Counted from the stretch's first letter, positions 23,986 through 32,634 are shown. The stretch: 64,000 bases of DNA from Butyrivibrio sp. XPD2006 (GCF_000420865.1 NZ_ATVT01000001.1:62001-126000), one strand, 5' to 3'. Notes: generated from the letters alone by a model not told the origin. Numbers and translations are program-made.

Positions 23986-26664
23986 ATGCAGATTTATGTA
24001 TCCGGCAGTGTACTTAGAAGCGGTGACGGTTCCATTGATCACCCTTTCAAAACAATACAGGAGGCTGCGCTTTTAGCAAAGGCGGGAGACACTGTATTTG
24101 TGGCTCCCGGTATATACAGAGAATGGGTTAAGCCTGCTTGTTCAGGAACTGAACAGGATAGGATACAATACATCAGTACGTCTCGCGGAGAAGCTGTCAT
24201 CACAGGTGCGGAGCGCCTATCGGGATGGGAGAGCTTTGAAAACGTATGGCGTGTCAGAATTCCAAACAGTTTCTTTGGTGATTACAATCCCTATATCGAT
24301 GAGGTTAAGGGAGACTGGTTCTCGCCATCAGAAAAAAGTCCACACACCGGCGATATTTATCTGGACGGAAAGTCAATGTATGAGGTCTTTGACCTCTCTC
24401 TTTGCATGCATCCACACAAGGACAAGAGATCCTGGGATGCTGATTTTTCAACCTATGTGTGGTTTACGGCACAGGAAGACGGCAATACCGTTATCTATGC
24501 CAATTTCCAGGGCAAGGATCCAAATGAAGAGAATGTTGAGCTTTCAGTCAGAAAGGCATGTTTCTATCCTGAAAAGACAGGAATAAGCTATATCACACTT
24601 TGCGGGTTTACTGTAAGATGTGCTGCCACACAGTGGGCACCGCCAACGGCTTATCAGGAGGGTATGGTGGGTCCTCACTGGTCCAAAGGATGGATCATCG
24701 AGGACTGTGAGATCTATGAATCCAAATGCAGCGGAATATCTCTGGGTAAATATTTTCAGAGAGGCAATAACAATAAATGGTCCACAACTTATGTCAAGAT
24801 TGGAAGTCAGACAGAGAGAGACTGTATCTGTCAGGCGGTCAATGAGGGTTGGGACAAAGAGAATATCGGTTCCCATATAGTAAGACGCTGCGACATTCAT
24901 GACTGTGGTCAGACGGGTATTGTGGGGCATCTTGGCGGTGCTTTCTGCATTATCGAGGATAATCACATTCATCATATTAACAACAAGCATAATCTGGCAG
25001 GCGCTGAGATAGGCGGTATCAAGCTTCACGCTGCCATTGATACCATAATCAGACGCAATCATATTGACCACTGTACAAGAGGACTGTGGCTTGACTGGCA
25101 GGCGCAGGGCACGAGAGTAACCCAGAACTTTATGCACGACAATGTTCCGCCTGAGGGAACCATCATTGATCATGGCCTTTCGCTTGGTGAGGATATTTTT
25201 GTGGAGGTATCTCACGGACCGACACTTATAGATCACAATCTGCTCCTGTCACAGACAGCATGCAGACTGAGTACACAGGGACTTGCGTTTATTCATAATC
25301 TCATTGCCGGATCTTTCTCCTATGTCGGGTCAGGAACCGATGACGGAACCAGAAAGATGACAACTGCAAGATTTACGCCTTACCATGTGCCTCACTCCAC
25401 CAAGATTGCCGGCTTTATGACAATTCAACACGGTGATGCAAGGTTCTATAACAATATTTTCATTCAACAGAAGGTGAGACAGGATCTTTTGGATTTCTGT
25501 ATTTCTGAAAACAGTGATACCATGGATCAGCATAACTTTATTGTCGGAACATGTCCTTACAACAACTTCCCGACAGCTTCTGAGTATTTTTCCAAGTTCA
25601 CCAAAATACCAGAATGGAAAGACGGAAATGATATTTACTATTCATACCTTCCTGTTTATACCGGTGGAAATGCGTACTACAACGGAGCAAGACCGTGCGA
25701 TGGTGAGCTGGCTGCCCATGTGGACAATGACCACAAGATAAGCCTTTATCTTGATGAGGAAGACGGAAGATACACAATTCATACCAATCTCTATGAGTAT
25801 CTGCCAAGGAACTTCACTATGCCTATGAATACAGATGCTCTCGGAATTGCTTTTGAACCTGAACAGAGATTTGAAAATCCTGATGGCAGTGCCATTATGT
25901 TTGATATGGATTACTTTGGCAGAAAACGCAGCAGATTCCCTGTGGCAGGTCCTTTTGAGGAGTGCAATACCGACAGGTTTACCGTTCAGACATCAGGCTT
26001 TGGTCCCTACAGGATCAAACATACTGAGAATGCCAGAATTGAAGGCAAAAAGGACGAGTTTGAGGATGTCAGGGAAGAAGAGGAACTGCGTGAAGATGTT
26101 GAGCCTGCAGCTCCTGAAACAGAACCTCAGGATGATAGGGATGATATACCTGAGCCCGAATCCTTCGTTGAAGAGATCAATGCGAATATTATGCTTACAG
26201 GGTGCGACGGCGCCGGAATTTCTTTTCCATTTGAAGGAAGCCTGTTCAGAGTGAGAGATATGTTTGTTAAAGGTAATGAAGTATGGCTTTATGACGGAAC
26301 TGCAGATAAACTTGTTGAGCTTGACTGTGAGTACGGAATTTATCATACTTTAAAGAAGTGGTCGGTTGGTGCACTTCAGTCCATAGATGTATCCGATGAC
26401 CCCAATTGCGAAGGCTTTGTTCGCACTGCCGGAACACTCTTGTGCATTCTCAATAAGAGTATGGCTCATGATCCTGCCGATACCTGTGCTACAATTCAGG
26501 ACAAGGTTAACTCAGGGATTGAGAGCAAGGGCATCAAGATGCGCTTTACAACCAAGTACCTCAAGTTCATCAGGAACAAGAAATTCATATCCCTTGAGGA
26601 TGTTATTTACAGGATGAGCAGAGGCAACATGGATATAGTCACAGAGAGACTTGAAAAACTCTGA
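23986..26664 (+). CDS. GH120-family beta-xylosidase-like parallel beta-helix protein with C-terminal extension
   Basis: Residues 1 to about 660 match what I recall of GH120 (XylC of Thermoanaerobacterium saccharolyticum): a DUF1565-like start (DGSIDHPFKTIQEAALLAKA), YREWVKPACSGT, NSFFGDYNPYIDEVKGDW, VIYANFQGKDPNEE, then a beta-helix with GIVGHLGGAF and IGGIKLHAAIDT. The catalytic pair of GH120, an Asp in LDW and a Glu in VEVSHGP, appears as D370 and E407, with an insert of about 15 residues between them. It should release xylose from xylo-oligosaccharides. No signal peptide, so cytoplasmic. After an acidic linker (about 690-735) comes a 150-residue C-terminal domain I cannot place. GGAGGGG precedes the ATG. 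Confidence 0.85.
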   Translation: MQIYVSGSVLRSGDGSIDHPFKTIQEAALLAKAGDTVFVAPGIYREWVKPACSGTEQDRIQYISTSRGEAVITGAERLSGWESFENVWRVRIPNSFFGDYNPYIDEVKGDWFSPSEKSPHTGDIYLDGKSMYEVFDLSLCMHPHKDKRSWDADFSTYVWFTAQEDGNTVIYANFQGKDPNEENVELSVRKACFYPEKTGISYITLCGFTVRCAATQWAPPTAYQEGMVGPHWSKGWIIEDCEIYESKCSGISLGKYFQRGNNNKWSTTYVKIGSQTERDCICQAVNEGWDKENIGSHIVRRCDIHDCGQTGIVGHLGGAFCIIEDNHIHHINNKHNLAGAEIGGIKLHAAIDTIIRRNHIDHCTRGLWLDWQAQGTRVTQNFMHDNVPPEGTIIDHGLSLGEDIFVEVSHGPTLIDHNLLLSQTACRLSTQGLAFIHNLIAGSFSYVGSGTDDGTRKMTTARFTPYHVPHSTKIAGFMTIQHGDARFYNNIFIQQKVRQDLLDFCISENSDTMDQHNFIVGTCPYNNFPTASEYFSKFTKIPEWKDGNDIYYSYLPVYTGGNAYYNGARPCDGELAAHVDNDHKISLYLDEEDGRYTIHTNLYEYLPRNFTMPMNTDALGIAFEPEQRFENPDGSAIMFDMDYFGRKRSRFPVAGPFEECNTDRFTVQTSGFGPYRIKHTENARIEGKKDEFEDVREEEELREDVEPAAPETEPQDDRDDIPEPESFVEEINANIMLTGCDGAGISFPFEGSLFRVRDMFVKGNEVWLYDGTADKLVELDCEYGIYHTLKKWSVGALQSIDVSDDPNCEGFVRTAGTLLCILNKSMAHDPADTCATIQDKVNSGIESKGIKMRFTTKYLKFIRNKKFISLEDVIYRMSRGNMDIVTERLEKL

Positions 26665-26687
26665 TAAGTATAATGCAAAGGTAGTTT

Positions 26688-27971
26688 TTGTTTATGGAAA
26701 AGAGAGCAAACTGGTATGAGCTCGATAATGCAGCCAAGATTGTACCTTCAACTGCAAAGGGAGCCAACACCAGGGTATTCAGATTGACATGTGAGCTGAA
26801 GGAAGTGGTGGACCCACAGGTTCTTCAGCAGGCTCTGGATGATACAATCGAGGAATTCCCATTTTTTAACTGTGTCCTTCACAGGGGAATATTCTGGTAT
26901 TATCTTGAGGACAGTAATTTAATGGCTAAGGTAGAGCAGGAGCATACTCCTGCCTGCCTTCCTCTTTATATTCCCGGGAAAAAGAATCTCTTGTACAGAG
27001 TCAATTACTTTAACAAGAGGATCAATCTTGAGATGTTCCATGTACTGGCAGACGGTACAGGAGCTTTCATGTTTTTCAAGAGCCTTGTTACAAGGTATCT
27101 CCAGATAAAGCACAACCTAAGTGAGAATATAAAGCCATCTGACGATTTCTCCGTTGAAGAGAAGAATGTAGATGCTTTCACTGACAATTATTCAAAGCAA
27201 AAGGGACTTAAGCAGCTTGGAGAGATGAGATCGATCAAGGCTTATCAGGTTACCGGAGAGGTGGATGACAATCTTTTGCCGCACCTTCTTGAGGGAACGG
27301 TTTCTGCTTCCAAATTCCTTGATCTGGCACATAAGTACAATTCGACAGTAGGTGTTCTCTGTGTTGCAATGTACATCAAAGCGGTTATTCTGGGCATGAA
27401 CAGACATCAAAGAAAGAGACATGTGGTGGTCAGTGTTCCGGTTAACCTGCGTCAGTTCTATAAGAGCGGAACTGCAAGGAATTTCTTTGGCGTAATAAAT
27501 ATAGACTATAATCCGGCTGATTACGACGGAGAGTTAAAGAGCATCATCGATCCGGTGGCAAAAGATTTTAAAGAGAAGCTCTCATCTGAAAATATAGAAA
27601 AGACCATGAATTCATATTCTTCACTTGAGCATAATCTGGCCATCAAGATGGTGCCGCTTCCAATCAAGGACTTCACTATCGGCAGATTTGACAGGGCCGC
27701 CAAGAGAGGCGTTACCACGTCCATGTCTAACTTGGGACAGATCAGGATGCCTGTTGAAGTTGAGGACTACATTGACAGGTTCAGTGCCTTCATGACAGCG
27801 TCATCTCAGCAGGTATGTGTATGTACTTTCAAAGATAAGATGGTATTCGGAGAGGTTTCTCCGTTTAAGACACATAAGACCATGCTTAATTTCTTCAGAT
27901 GTCTTTCTGAGGAAGGAATAGAAATTGAGCTGGGTTCAAATGATTATGATATGCAAGAGGAAAAAGAGTAA
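26688..27971 (+). CDS. Condensation/alcohol acetyltransferase-like CoA-dependent acyltransferase
   Basis: A 427-residue soluble protein of the condensation-domain/CoA-dependent acyltransferase superfamily. The active-site motif HxxxDG is in FHVLADGTGAFMF, near residue 118. The N-terminal half-domain has the usual TIEEFPFFNCVLHRG pattern and the C-terminal half has VSVPVNLRQFY and TSMSNLG. Such proteins are often annotated alcohol acetyltransferase; the acceptor is unknown. It starts a three-gene unit with the DUF6320-like gene (next base) and the esterase (4-nt overlap), and follows the GH120 gene by 23 nt. The start is either TTG 26688 (AAAGG at 6 nt) or ATG 26694 (spacing about 12). Confidence 0.8.
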   Translation: MFMEKRANWYELDNAAKIVPSTAKGANTRVFRLTCELKEVVDPQVLQQALDDTIEEFPFFNCVLHRGIFWYYLEDSNLMAKVEQEHTPACLPLYIPGKKNLLYRVNYFNKRINLEMFHVLADGTGAFMFFKSLVTRYLQIKHNLSENIKPSDDFSVEEKNVDAFTDNYSKQKGLKQLGEMRSIKAYQVTGEVDDNLLPHLLEGTVSASKFLDLAHKYNSTVGVLCVAMYIKAVILGMNRHQRKRHVVVSVPVNLRQFYKSGTARNFFGVINIDYNPADYDGELKSIIDPVAKDFKEKLSSENIEKTMNSYSSLEHNLAIKMVPLPIKDFTIGRFDRAAKRGVTTSMSNLGQIRMPVEVEDYIDRFSAFMTASSQQVCVCTFKDKMVFGEVSPFKTHKTMLNFFRCLSEEGIEIELGSNDYDMQEEKE

Positions 27972-28637
27972 ATGCAGATTTGTCAGAAATGTAATGTAAA
28001 GATAAGAGGCAGGAAGGAATGCTGCCCGCTGTGTCAGGGACGCCTTAAGGAAGTGGAAGGGGATGAGAATCCGTCTTTTCCTACGCTTGAAAAGAGAAAG
28101 ATCAGCAACATCACTTTCCTTAAAATGTGCACCTTTTTATTCATAGCATCTGAGATAATATTCGGTGCGATAAACATAATGACTAAGGGAGAGTTTTCCT
28201 TTATCGGTCCTGTAATGCTCGGTATTTTGGTTGGATGGATAGATGTCCTTGCCACCATGTATCTTAGGAACAACCTGATCAAGGTGATCACTTTTGAGGT
28301 GATAGTCGCGATTGTGGTGGATTATTACATTGATGTTAAAACAGGCTTTCATGCCTGGAGCATAAACTGGATGATCCCGATGACTCTTATAGGACTTGCC
28401 ATTGCAACAAATGTAATAGCCTGGGTATTGAAGCTCCGTCTTGATGAGTACATTTTGTATATTGTGCTTGATTTTATCATGTCACTGATCCAGATAATCT
28501 TTATCAGAAACGGCATGAACAGTTTTCCGTGGCCTGCAGTAGCCAGCATTATCACATATATGATAATAATCGCGGCTCTGGTCATTTTCAGATTCAGAGA
28601 CCTTAAAAACGCATCGGAGAAGATGTTTAACATATGA
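27972..28637 (+). CDS. Zinc-ribbon membrane protein (DUF6320-like)
   Basis: A 221-residue protein. The N-terminus has two CxxC-type pairs (CQKC and CCPLC within the first 22 residues), a zinc ribbon. After a short linker come about five hydrophobic segments (residues 45-215). It resembles the DUF6320 group of Lachnospiraceae, which has no known function. The ATG directly follows the stop of the acyltransferase, and the esterase start overlaps its stop (ATGA), so the three products are very likely translated together. It may anchor the soluble acyltransferase and esterase at the membrane or move an acyl group or product; this is inference from context. Confidence 0.72.
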   Translation: MQICQKCNVKIRGRKECCPLCQGRLKEVEGDENPSFPTLEKRKISNITFLKMCTFLFIASEIIFGAINIMTKGEFSFIGPVMLGILVGWIDVLATMYLRNNLIKVITFEVIVAIVVDYYIDVKTGFHAWSINWMIPMTLIGLAIATNVIAWVLKLRLDEYILYIVLDFIMSLIQIIFIRNGMNSFPWPAVASIITYMIIIAALVIFRFRDLKNASEKMFNI

Positions 28638-29824
28638 ACCTTAAGAACAGACTTAATAAAAACAATCTCAAAAGAGGTATCGTGTTCGCATCAAGGGCCG
28701 GTGATTTTGTTGAAAATTCCATCGGCAGAGCTATAGAGAATTCCGGCAAAATGGCGGAGGATCTCCCTGAGGATCCTGCTAAGATGACATGGTACAGAGT
28801 TCCGCTTAAGAATGGACTTTCCGGGGATGGGTCAGAGTATTACATATATGTAAAACTGGCTGATCCCGATAAACTCTGCGTTTTTTTCTCGGGCGGCGGA
28901 GTAGCCTGGAATGAATATACGGCTGCAAGACCGGTTACAGGCGGCAAGGTAGCAGCTCATCAGCCCAATTTCTATTGGAACAATCTAAGACCCTTTACTC
29001 AGCTGATGAATATAAACGTCGGTATCACTGACATAAAAAACGAAGCCAATCCTTTCAGGGACTGGAGTTTTGTTGTGATCACTTATGCTACCGGGGATTT
29101 CCACATCGGCAATCATGATTACCCTTACAAGACAGAAGATGGTAAGGACGAGATACTTCATTTTCACGGTTATGTAAATTTCCTTGAGAGTATGAAGGTG
29201 GCAAAAGAGCTTTTTCCGGCACCGAGCAATCTTCTTATAGCCGGCAATTCCGCCGGTGCTTTTGCTGTACCTGCACTCGCGGGAGAGGTTGTTGACAATT
29301 ACTATCCTAACGCAAGAAATATCACACTGTTTTCAGACAGTGGACAGCTTCTTTACAAGAAGTGGCGCTCAACTGCCAAAAATATATGGCAGGCAGGGGA
29401 GCGTTTCTGGAAGCCTATCCATGGGGACAATATAACTCTGGAATGGTACAAAGACCTTTACAGCAGATATGGTGAGAGATTTAAACTCCTGTATTCAAGT
29501 TCTGTAAGGGATTATCTTTTGAGCGCGTATTACAACGATATTGTAAACAAGAAGTATGAGACAGATGCTGATGTGCAAAAAGAGTATTTTGATCAGCTCT
29601 GTGAGATGGTAAGGCAGTTAAAAGAGATAACGCCTCACTTTGGGATATTCCTTAATGAATGGAAAATCCCGCTCATTACCATGGGCGGGACCGTACATTG
29701 CAGTGTGAGAGAGCCACATTTTATGTTGTTCACACAAAACGGAATCTCTATGGCTGATTGGCTTAAGGATGCAACCTCCGGAAAAGTCTACGATGTAGGA
29801 CTTGACCTTCTGAAGGAACCTTAA
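28634..29824 (+). CDS. Pectinacetylesterase-like serine hydrolase
   Basis: A 396-residue alpha/beta-hydrolase of the pectinacetylesterase/Notum kind. The oxyanion-hole region is CVFFSGGGVAWNEYTA, and the nucleophile elbow is AGNSAGAFAVPAL (G-x-S-x-G with Ser in GNSAG). VVITYATGDFHIGNHDYPY and HFHGYVNFLE match the family pattern. The active-site Asp is probably in FSDSG and the His near GGTVHCS. The family removes acetyl groups from pectin or other acyl groups from proteins. No signal peptide is visible, so the substrate should be intracellular, perhaps the product of the neighbouring acyltransferase or imported acetylated sugars. Its stop overlaps that of the minus-strand gene at 29821. Confidence 0.8.
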   Translation: MNLKNRLNKNNLKRGIVFASRAGDFVENSIGRAIENSGKMAEDLPEDPAKMTWYRVPLKNGLSGDGSEYYIYVKLADPDKLCVFFSGGGVAWNEYTAARPVTGGKVAAHQPNFYWNNLRPFTQLMNINVGITDIKNEANPFRDWSFVVITYATGDFHIGNHDYPYKTEDGKDEILHFHGYVNFLESMKVAKELFPAPSNLLIAGNSAGAFAVPALAGEVVDNYYPNARNITLFSDSGQLLYKKWRSTAKNIWQAGERFWKPIHGDNITLEWYKDLYSRYGERFKLLYSSSVRDYLLSAYYNDIVNKKYETDADVQKEYFDQLCEMVRQLKEITPHFGIFLNEWKIPLITMGGTVHCSVREPHFMLFTQNGISMADWLKDATSGKVYDVGLDLLKEP

Positions 29825-29991
29825 TCAATAAAACATTTCTCAATCAGGGCTTCATACTCATCACGAAGAGATTCAGGAATGTCATATTCATCAAGAGCTT
29901 CTGTAACTGACCAGTGCTCGTTAATCATCGAACGAAGAATGTTGCGAATGACACTGAGATCGAGTGCTTCCAAAGTCGCAGCTGTAGTCAT
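29821..29991 (-). CDS. Small acidic helical protein, 56 residues, unknown function
   Basis: A 56-codon gene with a strong GAGGAGG about 6 nt before the ATG at 29991 and a promoter-like TTGTAT-16-TACAAT upstream (30068-30041). The product begins MTTAATLEALDLSVIRNIL and is predicted mostly alpha-helical and acidic (EALDEYDIPESLRDEYEAL), without cysteines in a metal pattern or a membrane span. It resembles small regulatory or adaptor proteins; I do not recognise the family. It faces the esterase gene, sharing 4 nt at the stop codons. Confidence 0.68.
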   Translation of the reverse strand: MTTAATLEALDLSVIRNILRSMINEHWSVTEALDEYDIPESLRDEYEALIEKCFID

Positions 29992-30040
29992 ATTTATACC
30001 TCCTCACAAAACTTTTCACATAACACTTTAACTACCATAT

Positions 30041-30068
30041 ATTGTAGTATAAAATATTCTATATACAA
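30041..30068 (-). promoter_or_regulatory. Candidate promoter for the 56-codon gene
   Basis: On the minus strand TTGTAT (30068-30063), a 16-nt spacer and TACAAT (30046-30041). On the plus strand a TTGACA at 30072 and TACAAT at 30099 (21-nt spacer) may serve the divergent gene at 30131. Confidence 0.5.
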
Positions 30069-30130
30069 GTATTGACATTTATATTTGAGTTACTTTTGTA
30101 CAATATGCACAGAAATTTGAGGGGACTTTC

Positions 30131-31252
30131 ATGCATATAACTACAATTGCTCTTATTATCTCAATAATAGGGCTTATCAGCTCATTTTTTCTGGTGGGGA
30201 TTATTCCGTCACTGGTGTCATTTATTATGGGCATAAGACTTCTTATAGAGGAGAAGTCTATAGATGTTGTAAGGGTTCTGGCAATTTCTTTTGCAGGTAT
30301 TATTCTTCCGATAGTAATGTATTTAAATACCTTTGGTTTTCATCTTCCGGGAAGCGATGAAAGCGGCCGAAATTTTTATCAGAGGATAATGATAAACAAC
30401 TATTCGAATTTGGGAATTCGATTCGGGTTTACGGATGATAACGCCAAAGATTTTGCCGGCGAAGAACAAGACGCACTTCCGGATCAGCCGGATTCCGATG
30501 AAATCACTTATTATTCCAATACACCGGTTACTCACACCGGAACAGGAACAACAGAAAAACAAGAAGATGAAGCTGCTGAAAAACTGCCGGCTATATTTGA
30601 GAGTCTTGACAGTATATCCGCCTCTGAAAAGAATAAGGGAGGAATTATCAGTATCGCTCCTTCGGATGATAATATGCCGTCCTATGGAGGACTTCCGGTG
30701 GGAACTCTGATAATTGCTCAGTATTTCAGAGAGGATGATCACAATGCCAATCCTGTTCTGGTACTTCAGAACAAGACCGGAGATATGTGCAGATATGAAT
30801 GTATCTTTACAGCCAGAGACAAGGACGGCAATGAAATGGCAACTTCCGAGAAGACTGTAGAGGTTGTAAGAGACGGAAGTGTATTTGTCTTCGAGGGAAG
30901 GTTTGACAAAAATGATCTTGGCGGAGGAATTCCCGATGCATTTGAGTTCTCTATTTCAAAGAGAGAACCTTATGAAAAAGACATGTCGACAGAGATATCG
31001 GTTTCTACAGAAATTGAGGAGAATTCTGCGATACTTACAGCGGAGAACAGGTCAGACAAGAAAGTAAAAGTGGATGCGTATGTTTTGTTCTTTGACGGCA
31101 ATGAACTGGTGGATTGTATGTGGATGATCCCTCAGAATACAGATGAAGTCTGCCTTGAACCAGGAAGCGCAGCTTCAATTCAGGGAGATGCTTATTACAG
31201 ATTTGACCATGTCGAGACATACTATACTGCTTATGAAGCTGTGGGAGAATGA
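30131..31252 (+). CDS. Membrane-anchored protein with extracytoplasmic C-terminal domain, unknown
   Basis: A 373-residue protein. Two or three hydrophobic segments occupy residues 1-75 (about IALIISIIGLISSFFLVGII and VLAISFAGIILPIVMYL). A Glu/Thr/Pro-rich spacer (about 105-165) follows, and then a soluble region of about 190 residues with alternating beta-strand pattern and FxFEGRF/FEFSISK blocks, suggestive of two Ig-like folds. I recognise no family with certainty. GAGGGG lies before the ATG. It is followed by a promoter and the small gene at 31327, so it is probably a single-gene unit. Confidence 0.7.
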   Translation: MHITTIALIISIIGLISSFFLVGIIPSLVSFIMGIRLLIEEKSIDVVRVLAISFAGIILPIVMYLNTFGFHLPGSDESGRNFYQRIMINNYSNLGIRFGFTDDNAKDFAGEEQDALPDQPDSDEITYYSNTPVTHTGTGTTEKQEDEAAEKLPAIFESLDSISASEKNKGGIISIAPSDDNMPSYGGLPVGTLIIAQYFREDDHNANPVLVLQNKTGDMCRYECIFTARDKDGNEMATSEKTVEVVRDGSVFVFEGRFDKNDLGGGIPDAFEFSISKREPYEKDMSTEISVSTEIEENSAILTAENRSDKKVKVDAYVLFFDGNELVDCMWMIPQNTDEVCLEPGSAASIQGDAYYRFDHVETYYTAYEAVGE

Positions 31253-31281
31253 AAATGATTTAATTATGATGCGCGATATAC

Positions 31282-31287
31282 TATAAT
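31282..31287 (+). promoter_or_regulatory. -10 box before the 103-codon gene
   Basis: TATAAT at 31282-31287 is 39 nt before the ATG; the -35 region (TTTAAT at 31259) is weak. Confidence 0.4.
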
Positions 31288-31326
31288 AAATACAGATATA
31301 ATTACGAAGACTATCAGGAGGCGACT

Positions 31327-31638
31327 ATGGCACAGGAAAGAGAAGATCTGATCCACTCACTGGCGAAATCAATGGGAATGGGAGATGCCCAGAAAGCAAA
31401 GTATACTTCAAACAAATTCAATACAGATACCGGGACGATTTTTGCCAACGGTCATGTCATAAGTCGTGGGACAATAGAACAGGCCAAGTCATATTTCACA
31501 TCGCAGTACAAAAAAATCGCAGAGAAAGATGACGAGGGTGCAAGAGAAATGGCAATGCTTTATGAAGTGGCCATGGAAGCAATAAATATGATGGTAGAGA
31601 GCGTTGATGCATCAGCGCAGGATAAACCTCAGGTTTAA
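31327..31638 (+). CDS. Small soluble protein, 103 residues, unknown
   Basis: Translated from an ATG behind GGAGG. Predicted helical at both ends, with a central turn-rich stretch (KFNTDTGTIFANGHVISRGT) and many methionines in the C-terminal helix. No signal, membrane segment or known motif. The stop codon lies inside the loop of its own terminator. It is flanked by its own promoter and terminator, so it is monocistronic. I do not recognise the family. Confidence 0.75.
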   Translation: MAQEREDLIHSLAKSMGMGDAQKAKYTSNKFNTDTGTIFANGHVISRGTIEQAKSYFTSQYKKIAEKDDEGAREMAMLYEVAMEAINMMVESVDASAQDKPQV

Positions 31639-31657
31639 ACACCTGAGGTTTTTTATT
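31624..31657 (+). terminator. Intrinsic terminator overlapping the end of the 103-codon gene
   Basis: A perfect 11-bp stem (31624-31634 with 31641-31651) has a 6-nt loop containing the stop codon, followed by TTTATTTT. Confidence 0.9.
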
Positions 31658-31732
31658 TTGTATGGAGGATAACAAATGACACAAATGTCAATTAATGCCT
31701 TTTATGCGCATTATGCCTATCGGAAACTTTAA

Positions 31733-31744
31733 CACTTTAAAGTG
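31733..31744. promoter_or_regulatory. 12-bp palindrome, candidate operator
   Basis: CACTTTAAAGTG is perfectly self-complementary. It lies about 200 bp upstream of the glpP promoter and 80 bp after the previous terminator. The binding protein is unknown. Confidence 0.35.
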
Positions 31745-31937
31745 GTTTGTGCAATATTTATACTTTTAGTATCAGATTATGACAAAAAGTGTACAATATA
31801 TTTGTTAAATAGTACAAAAAATAAAAAAAGTATAAACGATGCTATTGCATTTTGCACAAATAAGATATATGATGAATTTGTCGTAAAGAACTGACCGAAA
31901 ATGATTTGGTATTGTTTGGAGCGGTGACATGATGAAT

Positions 31938-31967
31938 TTGACATCCTGGTGTACTTTAAAATTTATA
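31938..31967 (+). promoter_or_regulatory. Promoter for a glpP leader transcript
   Basis: TTGACA (31938-31943), an 18-nt spacer and TTTATA (31962-31967). Transcription from here would enter the hairpin at 31992. Confidence 0.55.
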
Positions 31968-31991
31968 GAGAGCCTTGAGAAAAGAGTAAGG

Positions 31992-32034
31992 GTTAAATGA
32001 GGGGGAACCTCATTTTACTTTGTTTGCTCTTTTT
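31992..32034 (+). terminator. Terminator-like hairpin in the glpP leader
   Basis: An 11-bp stem with one T.T mismatch, built from GTTAAATGAGG and CCTCATTTTAC, is followed by TTTGTTTGCTCTTTTTTT. It lies between a promoter and glpP, in the place expected for an antitermination site. GlpP of Bacillus subtilis acts on such a leader terminator. Confidence 0.6.
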
Positions 32035-32048
32035 TTATTTATTATAAT
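32020..32048 (+). promoter_or_regulatory. Second promoter for glpP, giving a leaderless mRNA
   Basis: TTGTTT (32020-32025), a 17-nt spacer and TATAAT (32043-32048). The ATG at 32053 is only 5 nt after the -10 box, so transcription would start at or near the start codon. No Shine-Dalgarno site is present. Confidence 0.55.
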
Positions 32049-32052
32049 AGAA

Positions 32053-32634
32053 ATGAAAAACCGAGAATTTATTAACAAAATAGAGACCAACCCTATCATC
32101 GCAGCAGTAAAAGATGATGAAGGGCTTGAGATAGCACTTACAGAAGACGTAGAGATCATATTTGTACTGTATGGAGACATATGCAGCATACCTGCCATAG
32201 TCGACAAGATCAAGAAGGCCGACAAGGTGGCAATGGTACATGTGGATCTGATAACGGGACTTAATAACTCCAAGGATGTTTGCCTTGATTTTATTAAGAA
32301 CAATACACAGGCGGATGGGATCATAACCACGAAGAGCAATCTCATCGCTCATGCCAAAGAGCTTGAGCTCAATACGGTGCTGAGATATTTCATACTTGAT
32401 TCTCTTGCACTGCAGAACATTGAAAAACAGGCAAGAAGCCCCGGAATAAAACCCGACATAATCGAGTTTTTACCGGGTATAGTTCTTCCGAAAATGATCA
32501 AGAGGATCAACAAGGTCAGCAGAGTTCCGATAATAGCCGGGGGGTTAATAGCGGACAAGGAAGATGTGATGAATGCGCTGGATGCCGGGGCACTTGCAAT
32601 TTCCACCACCAACAGGGATGTGTGGGAACTTTAG
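32053..32634 (+). CDS. glpP: Glycerol-3-phosphate-responsive antiterminator GlpP
   Basis: A 193-residue single-domain TIM-barrel protein of the GlpP family. Conserved features are VHVDLITGL, ADGIITTKSNLIAHAKEL, RYFILDSLALQNIEKQ, DIIEFLPGIVLPKMI and PIIAGGLIADKEDV. With glycerol-3-phosphate bound, B. subtilis GlpP binds leader mRNA and prevents early termination in glp operons. It is the first gene of the glycerol cluster. The start is the ATG at 32053, which matches the family N-terminus but has no ribosome binding site. Likely targets are the hairpins at 31992 and 34987, which are GlpP-type leader terminators by position. Confidence 0.92.
   Translation: MKNREFINKIETNPIIAAVKDDEGLEIALTEDVEIIFVLYGDICSIPAIVDKIKKADKVAMVHVDLITGLNNSKDVCLDFIKNNTQADGIITTKSNLIAHAKELELNTVLRYFILDSLALQNIEKQARSPGIKPDIIEFLPGIVLPKMIKRINKVSRVPIIAGGLIADKEDVMNALDAGALAISTTNRDVWEL

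Larger units (their letters stand above)
31658..32052 (+). other. 395-bp AT-rich region before glpP: palindrome, promoter and leader hairpin
   Basis: No coding frame is supported. It contains a 12-bp perfect palindrome CACTTTAAAGTG (31733-31744), a TTGACA-18-TTTATA promoter (31938-31967), a terminator-like hairpin (31992-32016) and a second promoter ending next to the glpP start. Confidence 0.6.

Noticed and set aside
24544-25236. Long open frame of 230 codons on the minus strand inside the GH120 gene
   Set aside because: It is fully antisense to a well-supported gene, has no ribosome binding site and its composition is that of a codon shadow.
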